64,000 nucleotides of DNA from positions 2,170,001-2,234,000 of the forward strand of contig OY997589.1 of the NCBI GenBank assembly GCA_963921825.1, given 5' to 3'. The translations under genes were made by a program, and so were the position numbers. This stretch comes from Erodium maritimum (Eukaryota; Streptophyta; Magnoliopsida; Geraniales; Geraniaceae). A model generated the notes under the pieces. It was not told where the DNA came from. It saw nothing but the letters and a program-made list of their open reading frames with translations, and made no database searches. This document shows, in pieces, positions 45,538 through 57,466 of this stretch. Position 1 is the first letter of the stretch, and every line of letters starts with the position of its first letter.

Positions 45538-46629
45538 TCCTTCAAAGAACTTAACTCGACACCGACCCTTCGTTCCCTCAGCAAGGTCCAAACAAACGAA
45601 CCTACCCTCACATCTCTCCACCAAAACTCTATCGCCATTCTCCGAAAAGCTCACCGCCTTGTAATAGAAAAACTTAGCACACCCGACGAAAGAAAAAGGA
45701 GTCCAAGATACAGAGTCTCCATCCTCCTCCATCTTATAAAACTTAAACCCTTGGAGATGGCGCAAGAACGCATCACACATCAAACAAAGCTTCCCTCCCA
45801 CAGAAAACAACCAACACTTCCGATCATAGTGTTGCATTGGCAGTGGCAGTGGCAGTCGCACTCGGCGAAAACTCCCAAGAGCGAGATCAAAGGCCATAAT
45901 CACATTATAACGGTTGTAGGAACTGGTATTACCCGCGACCCAATACAGAACACCGTCGAGAGCTACAGGCTCCCTCGAGGAGACGAGGGATCGAGACAAG
46001 TCTTGATCATTGATCACAGTCCAAGACTTAGTTTTCATACTGTAAACCTTGCTTTCAGATATAATGTTAGTAATACCATATATTTTCTGACAGATCCTAA
46101 CCAATTTATAGTCCTCACCCGAGGGGTCGAATCCGAAGCCATAGCTGAATCGCTTCTGCTCGTACGGATTACTCTGATAGGGATCTGTTGTTGGGGGAAA
46201 CTCGACAGGCGAAGGAGGCACAATGTGGCAAGCTCCGGTCGATAGGTTACATATCACGATGATGACATTGTTGAAATGAAGTGTATGGGTGGATTTGGGA
46301 TCTGGGTTTTGGTTCGATTTGGAAGAGACGGAGAGGCAGAGGAGGTGATCGGAGAGACCCAGTACCTTGTATACGGTAAAGTCGGAGTCTTTGAGGAGGT
46401 AATCGATTCTGAAGGCGCAATCGAGCGAATCGAGATCGAGAGAGTAGAGGCGGCCATGTCTGGCGATGAGCTTGAGGTTTTGTAGATGTTGATTGCAATG
46501 GAGCTTCACGAATTGGGAGTCGGATAAGAGGGAAGACCAGGCCTTGGATACGGTGGCGAATCGAGCCAGGCTCTTCGCCGGTGACCGGGAGAGGATATCG
46601 GCTGCTATGTCAATCGGGATATTCCCCAT
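45526..46629 (-). CDS. F-box/FBA protein, copy 4, C-terminus trimmed by TRIM LTR
   Basis: 367 aa, intronless. MGNIPIDIAADILSRSPAKSLARFATVSKAWSSLL, RFSYGFGFDPSGEDYKLVRI, TKSWTVINDQDLSRSL, EPVALDGVLYWVAGNTSSYNRYN, FDLALGSFRRVRLPLPLP, ENGDRVLVERCEGRFVCLDLAEGT. The C-terminus ends FFEGRKY, the last residue and stop coming from TRIM LTR sequence, whereas copies 1-3 continue MKEG... or IKEG.... The trimming removes only a few residues, so function may persist. In-frame Met 22 codons upstream (46695) is less likely. Confidence 0.88.
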   Translation of the reverse strand: MGNIPIDIAADILSRSPAKSLARFATVSKAWSSLLSDSQFVKLHCNQHLQNLKLIARHGRLYSLDLDSLDCAFRIDYLLKDSDFTVYKVLGLSDHLLCLSVSSKSNQNPDPKSTHTLHFNNVIIVICNLSTGACHIVPPSPVEFPPTTDPYQSNPYEQKRFSYGFGFDPSGEDYKLVRICQKIYGITNIISESKVYSMKTKSWTVINDQDLSRSLVSSREPVALDGVLYWVAGNTSSYNRYNVIMAFDLALGSFRRVRLPLPLPMQHYDRKCWLFSVGGKLCLMCDAFLRHLQGFKFYKMEEDGDSVSWTPFSFVGCAKFFYYKAVSFSENGDRVLVERCEGRFVCLDLAEGTKGRCRVKFFEGRKY

Positions 46630-46855
46630 GTGAAATTTGCAGTTCCTTCTTCTCCTTGTAGGAGAAGAATTGATTGTGTTTTTTGTTTGAAACACAAGCG
46701 CCCTTTTATACTACAAAACATAAAAAGTTGTTATGATTGCTTCTTTCCCAAGGCAGAGCCTCTGTTTTCAATTTCATCCGGACAAGGCCCATTAGACATC
46801 TTATGAGGAACCAAATCATTAGACGGCCTAGATTTCAAGAGGAACATAAATACTA
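46630..46855. other. F-box copy 4 upstream region
   Basis: Parallel to 49582-49800 upstream of copy 5, up to the insertion site at 46856. Confidence 0.5.
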
Positions 46856-46872
46856 ATGAGTAATGACAAAAA

Positions 46873-47589
46873 AACAGGTAACGCAGACGCAAACCCCTCT
46901 CTACATCCCTAGCTGCCGCCCCCACTCCTTTGAGATATCCGTTTTCCGTCGGCGACGTCATGGTCTGTGGCCATGGACGTCGCCGGTAGGTCATCTTGTT
47001 CTTCTGCTTCGTTCCCCCCCCCCCCCCCCCCGTACCCCCCTTTCCCACCTCTCCTCTCAAGGCGGGGCCGACGCCGAATTTTCGTGTTCCGGTGGCTGTG
47101 TCCGTCTCCGACTGATGCTGTTTTGGTGCCAACGGACTCGCAAGGTGGGTCTGAGCGGTGGTGGGCAGCTCCGGCGACTCGTCACGCTGCAGATCCGGCC
47201 TGAACAGTTACCTTTAGCGGGGATCTGGAGCTCGCGTTTTCTGGATTCCTCGGGTCAAGGTCCCTTGTCATACGGTGGCGACTCTGATTCGGCTAGGTTT
47301 TTTTCCTTTCGTCTTTTTTTACAGTGTTTTAATAACTGCACTTGATGCAGATTGAGTGTGCACTAGTTGCACTGTTTGGTGTGCCCGTATGTGGCACGGT
47401 TTGGTGTGCACTTTTTACGTGCACGTGTTTGCACGTTCTAGGGCGTCCTATGTGCATTCTAGTAGGGAGTTTCGGTAATATTATATTATAGGCTCGTTAG
47501 TTTGCTTGTGCGCTTTCATCAGATTGTACGTATATCGCTTTGATTGATATATAAAATTGATGTCTCCCGCTTTTCGTCAAAAAAAAAAA
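46873..47589 (+). mobile_element. Retroposed (LINE-type) insertion with 17-bp target duplication
   Basis: Flanked by perfect 17-bp copies ATGAGTAATGACAAAAA (46856-46872, 47590-47606) and ending in an A-run, the signs of LINE-machinery retroposition. The paralogous flank at 49810-49826 (CCTAATGACAAAAACAAAA) is the empty site. The insert is 717 bp and has an 18-C run (47014-47031). Open frames inside are Pro/Arg-rich and unrecognised, so it may be a 5'-truncated LINE or a retroposed transcript. Confidence 0.85.
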
Positions 47590-47606
47590 ATGAGTAATGA
47601 CAAAAA

Positions 47607-47764
47607 CAAAATAGAAAGATAAAATATAACATTTTCTTATCAGAAAAAAAATACAAGTGAATTTTTTTTTTAGCCTAATTTAACCTATCACACATACATG
47701 ATTCCAAACAAATATACTCCCTACGATTCGAGCATGTGACTTCAAAAAGAGGTAAGACGTTAGC
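47607..47764. other. Spacer
   Basis: AT-rich; nothing recognised. Confidence 0.3.
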
Positions 47765-47940
47765 ACTTTTCTTGGAGACAGTCGCATGTGAGAAGCGTTA
47801 CGTATGTTGGAGGCGGAGCTCTTCGATAGCCATGTAGGATTTAGATGAGAGATCTTGTGTTCGATGTGGTCTTCGTTACGAATGGACTCATAGCCCCACC
47901 GAGGTTGACAAAGCTATATTCTTCATTGTAAGCTTAGAGC
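47765..47940 (-). pseudogene. PMEI gene fragment
   Basis: GGAGACAGTCGCATGTGAGAAGCG, then GAGATCTTGTGTTCGATGTGG and GAATGGACTCATAGCC line up with 34188-34320 of the PMEI gene. No continuous frame. It lies between F-box copies 4 and 5 as the 37.2-kb fragment lies by copy 1. Confidence 0.65.
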
Positions 47941-48500
47941 ACCTATAGTGGAGGGTAACTGAACTGTCGAATGTGCAAAAAAAATTGTGAAAAGGTCACA
48001 TGTCATTTCTCCTTGACCGATTCTCTCTGTTCGCATCGACGGTCTTATCAACGTTGATTCCCCCATCCTTTTTTCTTCTTTTTTCTTCCCTCTCCTTTCT
48101 TAGTCTTTCTTTTACTGTCACTTGTGGACTTTGGTTAGAGTCAACCTATCGAATCTGACATCCACTGTCTAAATGGAGTCGAATCGACCTTAGATCTGAT
48201 TTGTCGAATCCAACACTCCACTCCAAACATGTTCCAACTAAATAACAAAACAAGAGAACATCGAAAAGACCAAGAACAAAACGAATCAATAGCGTTTAGA
48301 GTATAATTACTATCCATAAACAAAGCAACGTGCAATTCTTTACAAGATGGGTTTTGCACGGCCCCACAGACACCTTGTTGCTCAATGTCGCATTCATGTG
48401 AGTATGCGCATCTATCACTTCTCCCGACTCAACCCAGAGATATCCAAGGAGTTCTCTAAGATAAGGAGTAGGATAAAAAATTCTAAACTCTTTTTCTTTC
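47941..48500. other. 3' flank of F-box copy 5
   Basis: Begins TTAGAGCACCTATAGTGGAGG, a MITE-like start without a matched end. 48216-48320 is the conserved F-box 3' flank (ACATGTTCCAACTAAATAAC, CCAAGAACAAAACGAATC). Confidence 0.4.
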
Positions 48501-48508
48501 TTTCTTCC

Positions 48509-49581
48509 TCAGGAAATACACTTCCCTGAAAAAAAATTCTGAACTCTTTTTCTTTCTTTCTTCCTCAACTGACAAGAGCTGAGGCCAACCCGTACGCATC
48601 GTTTCCTAACAAGATCCAGACGAATGAACTTGCCATCCGTCCGCTCCCCCAAATCTTTATCGCCATTCTTCGAGAAGGTCCGCTCCCCCAAAACTTTAAC
48701 GCCATTCTTTGAGAAGAATTCATAGCGAAATTCAATACCGTAGGAAGCAAACGGAGTCCAGGAGAAGGAGTTTCCGTTTTTCTCCATCTTACAAAACTTG
48801 AAGCCTTCGAAATCCCACACATCACACACCAGCTTCCCTCCCAAAGACAACAAACATTGCCCCCAGTTATGCGGCGCCTGCACTTGTCGAAAACTCCCAC
48901 CGTCACTGCGATCGGCGAGCCAATAACAAACACCGTCAAGTACTACAGGCTCGGTCGAGGCAAGGCGGAATTGAGATATGTTTTGGTCGATCACGGTCCA
49001 AGACTTGGTTTTCATACTGTAAACCTTGATTTCAGATGGATAAGTATCAATGTAATAATCACTACAGGGTTGTTCAGACAGAGAGATCCTAACCAATTTA
49101 TAGTCATCACCTGATGGGTCAAACCCGAAGCCATAGCTGAATGACTCTGCCGGCCGGTTAAACCCGACAGGCGAAGGAGGCACAATGTGGCGATCTCCGG
49201 TGGAGAGGTTACAGATCGTGATGATGCCAATGTCGAAGTATTTGGGATCTGGGTTTGGGGTTGGGTTCGATATGGACGAGAGGGAGAGGCAGAGGAGATG
49301 ATCGGAGAGACCCAGTACCTTGTTTACTCTAAAGTCTGAGTCTTTGAGGAGGTGATCGATTCTGAAGGCGCAATCGAGCGATTGGAGATCGAGAGAGTAG
49401 AGGCGGCCATGTCTGGCGATCAGCTTGAGGTTTTGTAGATGTTGATTAAATGGAGCTTCACGAAATTGGGATCGGATAAGAGGGAAGACCAGGCCTTTGA
49501 TACGGTGGCGAATCGAGCCAGGCTCTTCGCCGGTGAATGGGAGAGGATATCGGCTGCTATGTCGATCGGGATATTCCCCAT
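48509..49581 (-). pseudogene. F-box/FBA copy 5, frameshifted
   Basis: The start ATG at 49581 and the F-box coding text are present, but near 49441-49452 TTGATTAAATGG replaces TTGATTGCAATGG of the paralogs, one base short, which shifts the frame. The FBA part is open from about 49183: RESFSYGFGFDPSGDDYKLVRI-like text, EIKVYSMKTKSWTVI, EPVVLDGVCYWLADRS, LSLGGKLVCDVWDFEGF. It also has a 39-bp in-frame duplication (48639-48716) repeating F-SKNG-x-K-x-LGERT, and the tail differs. Most likely non-functional. Confidence 0.8.
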
Positions 49582-49934
49582 GTGAAATTTGCAGTTTCTT
49601 CTTCTCCTTCTTCTAAAGTTTACACAGAGTAATTTGATTGTGTTTTTTGTTTCCCTTTATACTACAAAACATAAAAAGTTGTTAAGATTGCTTCTTCCCC
49701 AAGGCAGAACCTTTGTTTCCAATTTCATCCGGACAAGAACCTAAGGCCCTTTAGATCTCTTATGAGGAGCCAAATCATTAGACGGTCTAAATTTCAAATA
49801 GAACATAACTCCTAATGACAAAAACAAAACTGGAAAAATCGATCCTAAGGCTCTGAGGCCGAGGTTCAGGGAAGTCATTATTTTGATTGTCTGTGATGCT
49901 TTCTAGTTCTTCTGAATAAATCATTCATGTTAAG
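49582..49934. other. F-box copy 5 upstream region
   Basis: Parallels 46630-46855, including the unoccupied version of the retroposon site. No gene seen. Confidence 0.5.
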
Positions 49935-50277
49935 TGTGTGTCCCACATCGAAGGTATGTGGATAAATTAACCCCTTGGTATACATTTTGATATCTTCACC
50001 CATCAGTTTGAGCTTTTGGGTTGGATGCGGCTTTAACATGGTATCAGAGTTGGTTCGGCCTAAGGCCTGTTTGTCACCCTCCACCCTGTGGTCTCCGGTC
50101 CATATCCAGATGTCCAGTTCTGCTATGGTCCATGTGTAGATATTCAGCCCTACACGTGAGGGGAAGTGCTGAAGTGTGTGTCCCACGTAGGATTTATGTG
50201 ATAAATTGACCCCTTGATATACATCTTAATGCCTCCACTCATCATTTCGATCTTTTGGGTTGGATTGGGCTTTAACA
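49935..50277 (+). mobile_element. Complete TRIM retrotransposon, 343 bp
   Basis: LTRs 49935-50038 and 50175-50277 (about 104 bp; TGTGTGTCCCAC...CTTTAACA), a primer-binding site TGGTATCAGAG directly after the first LTR (50039-50049), and a purine-rich GAGGGGAAG before the second. Internal region 136 bp without coding sequence. Target duplication not clear. Confidence 0.88.
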
Positions 50278-50757
50278 AATAGGCTATCAGGGGATGCCGT
50301 TGGGTGTGACAAAGCCCCCAATTCAGCGGACCAGTACTGGGCAGTTACCGACTTGTACATGATTAAGGAGGATTTGGAAGGTCTGGTCCACTTGACGTTA
50401 CTATCTACACGACGAGGTTTTCTTAACAACTTCGCTACCACCCATGAGACGATCGCAAGGAGTATCCACCTATTCGACCATAGCCTGGATCCAGCCCACT
50501 CCTCGACGTATCGTTCGCGTAAGAATGACTCAAGTTAGGTCCAAGATTAATCTTAATGCCAGGGGTTTATTCAGTGTTGTCTTGGATATCATCACCGGTA
50601 CCATAAAGGGATGTATGAGGTTGGCCCCTGTCACGTACAAAGAGGATAGAAAAATCGCGCTCAAGAGTCTCGCAGTAACAAATGATATGTGTGGCCATCC
50701 GATCATTCCCTTTAAGTCGAACAATGGGTGTAATTTTACTTTCCGACATCACTCTTA
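50278..50757. other. Unresolved open-frame region
   Basis: Overlapping + frames (50260-50538, 50444-50758) with no recognised domain. Possibly more of the LINE remnant that continues to 50962. Confidence 0.3.
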
Positions 50758-50962
50758 GATAGAAAGCTCTTTTCTATGGAGGGCATCCGCATCTTTCTCT
50801 TGGGCGTTCGTCTCGGCTGTTTCCTGTCCAAACAAGTTGTCCTGGTCCTTGGATTCCCATGGTTTTTCGACCTCGAGAGCTTTTAATGGTTTTTCCAACA
50901 TCGACGGGGTGGACTCGGTTTTTTGGGCCTTTGCGGTTTGAATGAGTACTGTTCCACCTAAG
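50758..50962 (+). mobile_element. LINE remnant, left of copia insertion
   Basis: Last codons before the copia LTR read T-V-P-P-K and continue after the element as F-Q-S-F-A-W-L, the start of the zf-RVT motif of LINE reverse transcriptases. This shows that the copia element split a LINE. Confidence 0.55.
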
Positions 50963-51346
50963 TGAAGGATCGAAAACAAACATCATATGTTCGCAGCGGA
51001 ATAAAAGGATTCGATCCAAAACGATCTATTTGCATTTGAATCAATGTTAAAACAATAAAAAGGTTTACTTACTTGATATGTAGAGCAAAACCGATATAGC
51101 TCCGAAGTTATGAAGCCTCTAGTGTATCCACACCGAGTAACGATCTTTGATGCTTTCAACGATTGAGATGGCTATGGAGAAGAACGATTCTTCTTTTGGT
51201 TGTTTGGGAGAGAATATAAAAGGTGGCTGCAGAGAATAATCTAATTATGATCTCTTAACCCTAATTATCTCTTTATATAGTTCTCATTATTGGGTTCAAG
51301 ACTCAATTGGGCTTGAGACCCGATTGGGCCTAGGGCAAATCCAACA
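50963..51346 (-). repeat. Copia 3' LTR
   Basis: 384 bp; differs from the other LTR by T/C, G/A and T/G changes (near 51109, 51171 and 51219). Confidence 0.95.
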
Positions 51347-52462
51347 ATCTCCCACTTGACCTAGATCCAATATGTCAAGAACTCCACTATTTATTACACT
51401 TCTGTGTTAGCAGAAGGTATAACAAATACGTCATCTAGATCATTTCAATAAATTATCTTATAATAAATTAAATGATCTTACACATCAAACGTCACTCGTA
51501 AGTGTGTGACCACATAGGTTCAACGCTAAACCGGTAGTAATTAATCTTATTAACTACTAATCGAGGTTGGCGTCTAACAACACTCCCCGACGGCCGGATA
51601 ACGTGAATATCAATATCCAATAAAGACGAACCTGGTTTAAGGACGATGAATTGTTCTCCTTCCATCTTTCCAACTCCGGATTATCCTAGGGTATGGTTTG
51701 ACTGTCAAACCCTAATAGATAACCACTATGTTTCATGTTGATCGTTACTGGTTGTTGAATGACTTTAAGAAACTCCTTTCTTAAATCATTCTTCTGCCTT
51801 GGCCAAGGATCTTTTACAACCATAAGATTCACAGCAACATAGAGCTCAAACTCATTACCTTGAGTTGATGGATCCCCTCTTGACTCGCCATTGATTATAT
51901 AGGTACTCAATTATACCCAATGACCTTTCAACTAGCATTTTTACACACTAGGTGTTTGGTATCAAAGTATAACAAGCATTCTATTAACCACTATGGTGAT
52001 CTCAGGTCAAAGGACAAAACAATATACATTTGCTCCTTAAGAAAATTTCCACATTGACAGTATAGGTAAACTCGACCATTTGGAAATATCACGTTTGGTT
52101 AGTTCAATGATCATATCCACTATATGCATCATCTATATTATAACTTAATGAATGAGATCCATTAATACTCATCCAATGAGTACAGTTATACATATATTGG
52201 TCTATCCGGATCATCGTGGTCCTAGTAGGATGATCTTATGACCAAGAACACTTTTAGATAAAACTCTATAATACTTGACTCTCATTATCATAATCTCCAT
52301 TATAATGACAAGTATAACAGTTTAATCAAGGACTTATCATATCACAATATCAATAAATATTCATATATGATAACTATAAAACATTGCATTAATCTCAATT
52401 AATCACAATCCATAGTTCAAAAATGTGCTAATAATAATGTTGCGTAAAGATTAGCATTTAAT
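51347..52462 (-). other. Copia 3' untranslated region
   Basis: About 1.1 kb between the RNase H stop and the 3' LTR, AT-rich, long for a copia element. No further open frame of note; ends in the polypurine tract. Confidence 0.6.
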
Positions 52463-55400
52463 CTAAAGCCAACCATTCATGAACCTCAATCCTATATTCC
52501 ACTTATGCTTGTCAAACTCCTTTGAACCAAGTGCTTTAGTGAAAGGATCTGCAACGTTCTCTTTTCCTTCCACCTTCAGAATTTGAACGTCTCCACGTTC
52601 AACTATTTCTCTAATTAGATGAAACTTCCGAAGAACGTGTTTGGATTTCTGATGTGCTCTCGGCTCTTTGTCTTGTGCAATAGCTCCCGTATTGTCACAA
52701 AATAAAGGAACACTTTCCTTTGCTAAAGGAACCACACCAAGCTCAGTTAAGAACTTCCTTATCCATACAGCTTCCTTAGCAGCGTCACATGCCGCTATGT
52801 ATTCTGCTTCGGTTACTGAATCAGCTACTATAGCTTGTTTGGAACTCTTCCAACTCACTGCTCCACCATTCAAGGTAAAGACATAACCAGAAGTACATTT
52901 GCTATCATCCTTATCTGATGCAAAACTTGCATCGGTATGGCCTAACAATTTAAGCTCATTATCTCCATATATGAGGAATTGGTCTTTAGTTCTTCTCAAG
53001 TACTTAATAATAGTTTTGACAACTTTCCAATGTAGGGGTGTGTCGAAAAATCCGAAATCCGAAAAAATAACCGAATCCGGACAAATCCGATCCGGAAATT
53101 AACCGATCCGGATATAATCGGACAAAATCCAGTCCGGAATCCGGATATCCAGATGATGCGGATCCGGATACGGATCCATTACTTGAAATCCGCCGGATTT
53201 CGGATAAAATCCGAACCGGTCCAATTCAAGAGCAGTCCCATCTATACTAGTGAAGCCCAACAACTGCATCAAGTCCATTCATAGAAACTAAAATCGTGGA
53301 ATGGTCAATCCTTAAACCTAACGCGCCTCTTCGTTTCCCCAATCTTCTTCGCCGTTTTTTAGGGATACTTTTCCCTTTTCTCTCGCTCCATCTCCTTATT
53401 ATTTATATTTCCCCAGTTTCCTCTCTACTCTCTCACAAATAGGATCCATGTCCAAACCATAGAGAGGTCACGAACATGAGCCACACAAAGGACTTCGTAT
53501 TGAGGAGAGATCGGAGTAAGTTCTCCTCTCTACAACTTTGATTTTTTGACATGTAGATGAAGGCATTCCAAACGTCAGATGAGAAGAAATGGATGTCTAC
53601 TGATATTTTTATAATTGTATTTTAATTTTAAATGTAAGAAAATAACATTGTCTAGATGTATGTAAGTTTTAAATGTTGACATGATAACTGAAATATATTG
53701 GTATAAGAATTAGGTAGCAATTGGATGATAGAATCTTGTAAAACCTGTAACTGCACTGGAAAATGGGCTCAAAACAGTGAGCCCATTGAGGTCCGGATAA
53801 AATCCGGACCCAGTCCAGACCGATCCGAATCCGGAAGTTTAAAAATCCGGAATTTTAGACTTAATCCGGACTGGTTATGGACATCAATATTTGAGATCCG
53901 GATGATCTGGACCGGACATTTTAATGGGCTACGGACCGGGTATCCGGTCCGGTTATACCCTTATTCCAATGTGCCTCACCCGGATTTCCTTGGTACCTAC
54001 TTGCTACTCCTAGCGCATAGGCAACATCCGGTCTTGTAGATGTCATGGTATACATGATAGCTCCCACTGCGTTAGCGTATGGGATTCTACTCATGCGTTC
54101 TCTTTCCTCTAGGGTCTTAGGACTATCCTCCCTAGAAAGAGAAACTCCAGTTCCAATAGGTAAGTAACCCTTTTTGGAATTATCCATGTGATACTTCCTT
54201 AAGATAGTATCAATGTACGTAGATTGGGAGATTCCAAGCAACTTCCTTGATCTATCTCTATAGACCGTTATTCCAAGAATATAAGTTGCTTCTCCCATAT
54301 CTTTCATGGAGAAGTTTTCAGATAGCCAAACCTTTGTTTCTTGCATGGCTGGCACATCATTTCCTATTAGCAATATGTCATCTACATACAACAATAGGAA
54401 AATAACTATGCTCCCACTAACCTTTTTGTACACACATGGCTCCTCTTCACAATGCACAAAATCGAACTTTTCGATTGTCGTGTGAAAACGAATGTTCCAA
54501 CTACGAGAAGCTTGCTTTAATCCATAAATGGATCGTTGTAGCTTACATACTTTACTAGGAGCAGATGACAATGTGAAACCTTCAGGTTGAGTCATATAGA
54601 CATCCTCCTTGAGCTCACCATTAAGGAAAGTCGTTTTCACATCCATTTGCCAAATCTCATAATCATAGTATGCAGCTATAGCTAGCAAAATCCGAACAGA
54701 TTTGAGCATTGCAACAGGGGAGAACGTTTCTTCATAATCAATACCTTCCTTTTGATTATAACCCTTAGCAACCAGACGGGCTTTAAAGGTTTCAACCTTA
54801 CCATCCGCTCCAATCTTTCTCTTAAAAACCCATTTACACCCAATAGGTTTTAAGTCATTAGAGTCATCAACTAAAGTCCACACTTTATTGATCTTCATTG
54901 ACTCCATTTCAGATTCCATGGCAGCAAGCCATTTCTCATGGTCTGGACTAGCCATCGCCTCTTGATAACACTTAGGATCGTCTTCAATAACAAGGTGATC
55001 ATCAATATGATTATCCTCATTATTGCACACTAATAGATTCATCCTATTTGGTGCATGACGTTCTCTAATTGATCTTCTAGGAGGCTCTTGTACTTCTTGA
55101 TTCTGTTGTTGCCCTTGTTCCTGAACTGGTTCATTAACCAAATCATTTACCTCAACGTTTGAGGTTGGAGCCCTCGGTGGCAACTGTAAGACATCAAGAA
55201 AAGGTTGCTCAATATGCATCTCATGCTCTTGAGTCGGTGATGACTCATTGGTATCTTGTATTTCATCAAGATCTATTTCTACTCCAGTTTTTCCAGCATC
55301 AAGGAACTCCGTTTCTAAAAAGGTCGCGTTCCTAGCCACAAACACTTTGTGTTCAGAAGGATGGTAGAAATAGTATCCCATAGTCTCCTTGGGATAACCA

Positions 55401-57466
55401 ACAAATCTGCATTTGGTAGACTTAGCTTCAAGCTTGTCTGATTGCAGTCGCTTAACATAGGCTGGACAACCCCAAACCCTTAAATGTTTAAGGCTGGCTC
55501 TCCGTCCTTTCCATATCTCATACGGTGTTTCAGCAACTGCCTTAGTGGGAACCTTATTTAACAAATATGCAACAGCTTCTAAAGCATATCCCCATAGGAA
55601 GATAGGAAGATCTGTGAACCCCATCATCGATCGTACCATATCTAATAAGGTACGATTTCGCCTCTTAGAAACACCGTTGTATTGCGGTGTCCCAGGAGGA
55701 GTCCATTGTGATAGGATTCCATCTTGTGATAAATAATCAATAAAATCATCTGTGAGATACTCACCCCCACGGTCAGATCTCAGTGCCTTGATATTCTTAC
55801 CGGTTTGTTTCTCAACTTCACTTCTTAACCTTTTGAACATTTCAAAAGATTCCGACTTATGTCTCATGAGATATACGAAACCATATCTCGACATATCGTC
55901 AATGAAGGTGATAAAGTAAGAATATCCACCTTTTGCTTGAACTTTCATTGGTCCACATACATCACTATGTATGAGTCCCAAAAGTTCACTGGCTCTTTCT
56001 CCAGTTCCATTAAAAGGATATTTTGTCATTTTTCCAATGAGACAAGATTCACAAGTATCGTATGATTCATAATCATATAGCCCAAGACTCCCCATCTTAT
56101 GCAACTTGTTTATTCTTTTCTCACCGATATGACCAAGCCTACAGTGCCAAAGGTAACTTTGATTTACTTGATTATTTCTCTTCCTCTTTTGGCCAGAAAT
56201 AGTCATAGCAGGACAAGTAACTAATTCAGGTAAGACATAAAGACCATATTGTTTGTAAACATCGACATATAATTCATCACCATGAAATATAGAACAATGA
56301 TTACCACGAATATCCAAACGAAACCCATGTTCAACCAAATATGAAACATAAATTATGTTTGAAAGAAACGTAGGAATGTAATAACAATCCTCCAACAATA
56401 AAGTCTTTCCAGTAGGCATTACAAGAGTCATAGTCCCTATAGCTAGGGCAGCAACACTTGCTTTATTTCCAACTTGTATGTTGACCTCTCCTTTCTTCAA
56501 CACCCTATTGATTTTTAGCCCATGCAACATATTGTAGATGTTAAAACCACTTCCGGTATCCAATACCCATTTCGAAGCATCAATAGATGTCAAAGTGATC
56601 ATGAAATTTTTTTTCATTAATGCCTTACCTTGTTTCTTGTCCTTCAGAGTAGCCAAATACTCTTGACAATTCCTCCTCCAATGTCCTTTCTTCTTGCAGA
56701 AGAAACATTCAGCATCCTCCTGACCAGTGCTCAACTTCATTTTCTTGAATTTGTTCAAAACATAATTCTTTGGCCCAAGTGGATTTTTCTTAGATTTCCT
56801 CGCATTTTTCCACTTGCCCTTAGAAGAGCTACCGATCAGGTTCATAGATCCCGACACTTTCACCTTCCCAGATGTGATTTGATTCTCAAAATCGATCAAC
56901 AAATTGAGCAATTCATGAAGATCACAATCCATCTTGTTCATGTTATAATTAACAATGAACGGTGAAAAAGTGTCATCAAGAGATTGCAAGATCAAATCAT
57001 GCGATAACTCCTTACCAAGTGTGCAGCCTTGCTTCTCAAGCCGTTCTACAAGATCAATCATCTTTAGAACATGGGTGCGAACTGGTTCCTTGGATTTCAG
57101 TTCAGATTTGAACAAGGACTTAGATATCTGATATCTTGCAGTCCTACTTTGAGACCCATACATCTTCTTAAGATGCTCTATGATCTGTGGTGGATTCATA
57201 GTCTCATGTTGCCTCTGAAGATCAGGACTCATGGAAGCCAAAATGATGCACTGAGTAGTAGTACTTCGTTCCTGGTACTTCGAATATGCATCTAATGCAA
57301 CTACATCAGTCACTCCCTCAGCGGGAGCTTCCATCATGGGGTTATCGATCACATCGATAAGTTTTTCATGCATGAGAACAATTCTCAAGTTCCGGTACCA
57401 GTCATCGAAATTGTTACCAGACAATTTGTTAGCATCAAGTATGCCACGCAGTGAGATAGCAGTCAT
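52463..57466 (-). pseudogene. Copia gag-pol, broken by hAT insertion, integrase Glu lost
   Basis: Starts MTAISLRGILDANKL. Open for 1181 codons (57466-53921) until it runs into the hAT element; the rest, RNase H, lies at 52463-53024. Gag with zinc knuckle at residues 254-267 (CFFCKKKGHWRRNC), protease DTG at 303-305, GAG-pre-integrase HCRLGH (about 441), integrase D502 and D565, RT with YVDD (LLYVDDILLIG), RNase H DASFASD and TEAEY. The integrase Glu expected 35 residues after D565 is Lys601 (AAG at 55666-55664), so the enzyme would be inactive even without the hAT insert. No envelope gene. Confidence 0.93.
53033..53963. mobile_element. hAT-type non-autonomous element inside copia
   Basis: 8-bp duplication TTCCAATG on both sides (53025-53032, 53964-53971). 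Ends TAGGGGTGTG and ...TATACCCTTA are partly inverted. Both termini are rich in ATCCGGA repeats. 931 bp, no transposase. It splits the gag-pol frame between RT and RNase H. Confidence 0.85.

Noticed and set aside
47014-47031. 18-C homopolymer as a functional G-quadruplex site
   Set aside because: A single run in a retroposed insert, and a likely sequencing-length artefact. No spaced G-runs around it.
46967-47203. Pro-rich open frames within 46873-47589 as a gene
   Set aside because: Low-complexity translation driven by the C-run, inside a retroposed insert with target duplications. No domain.
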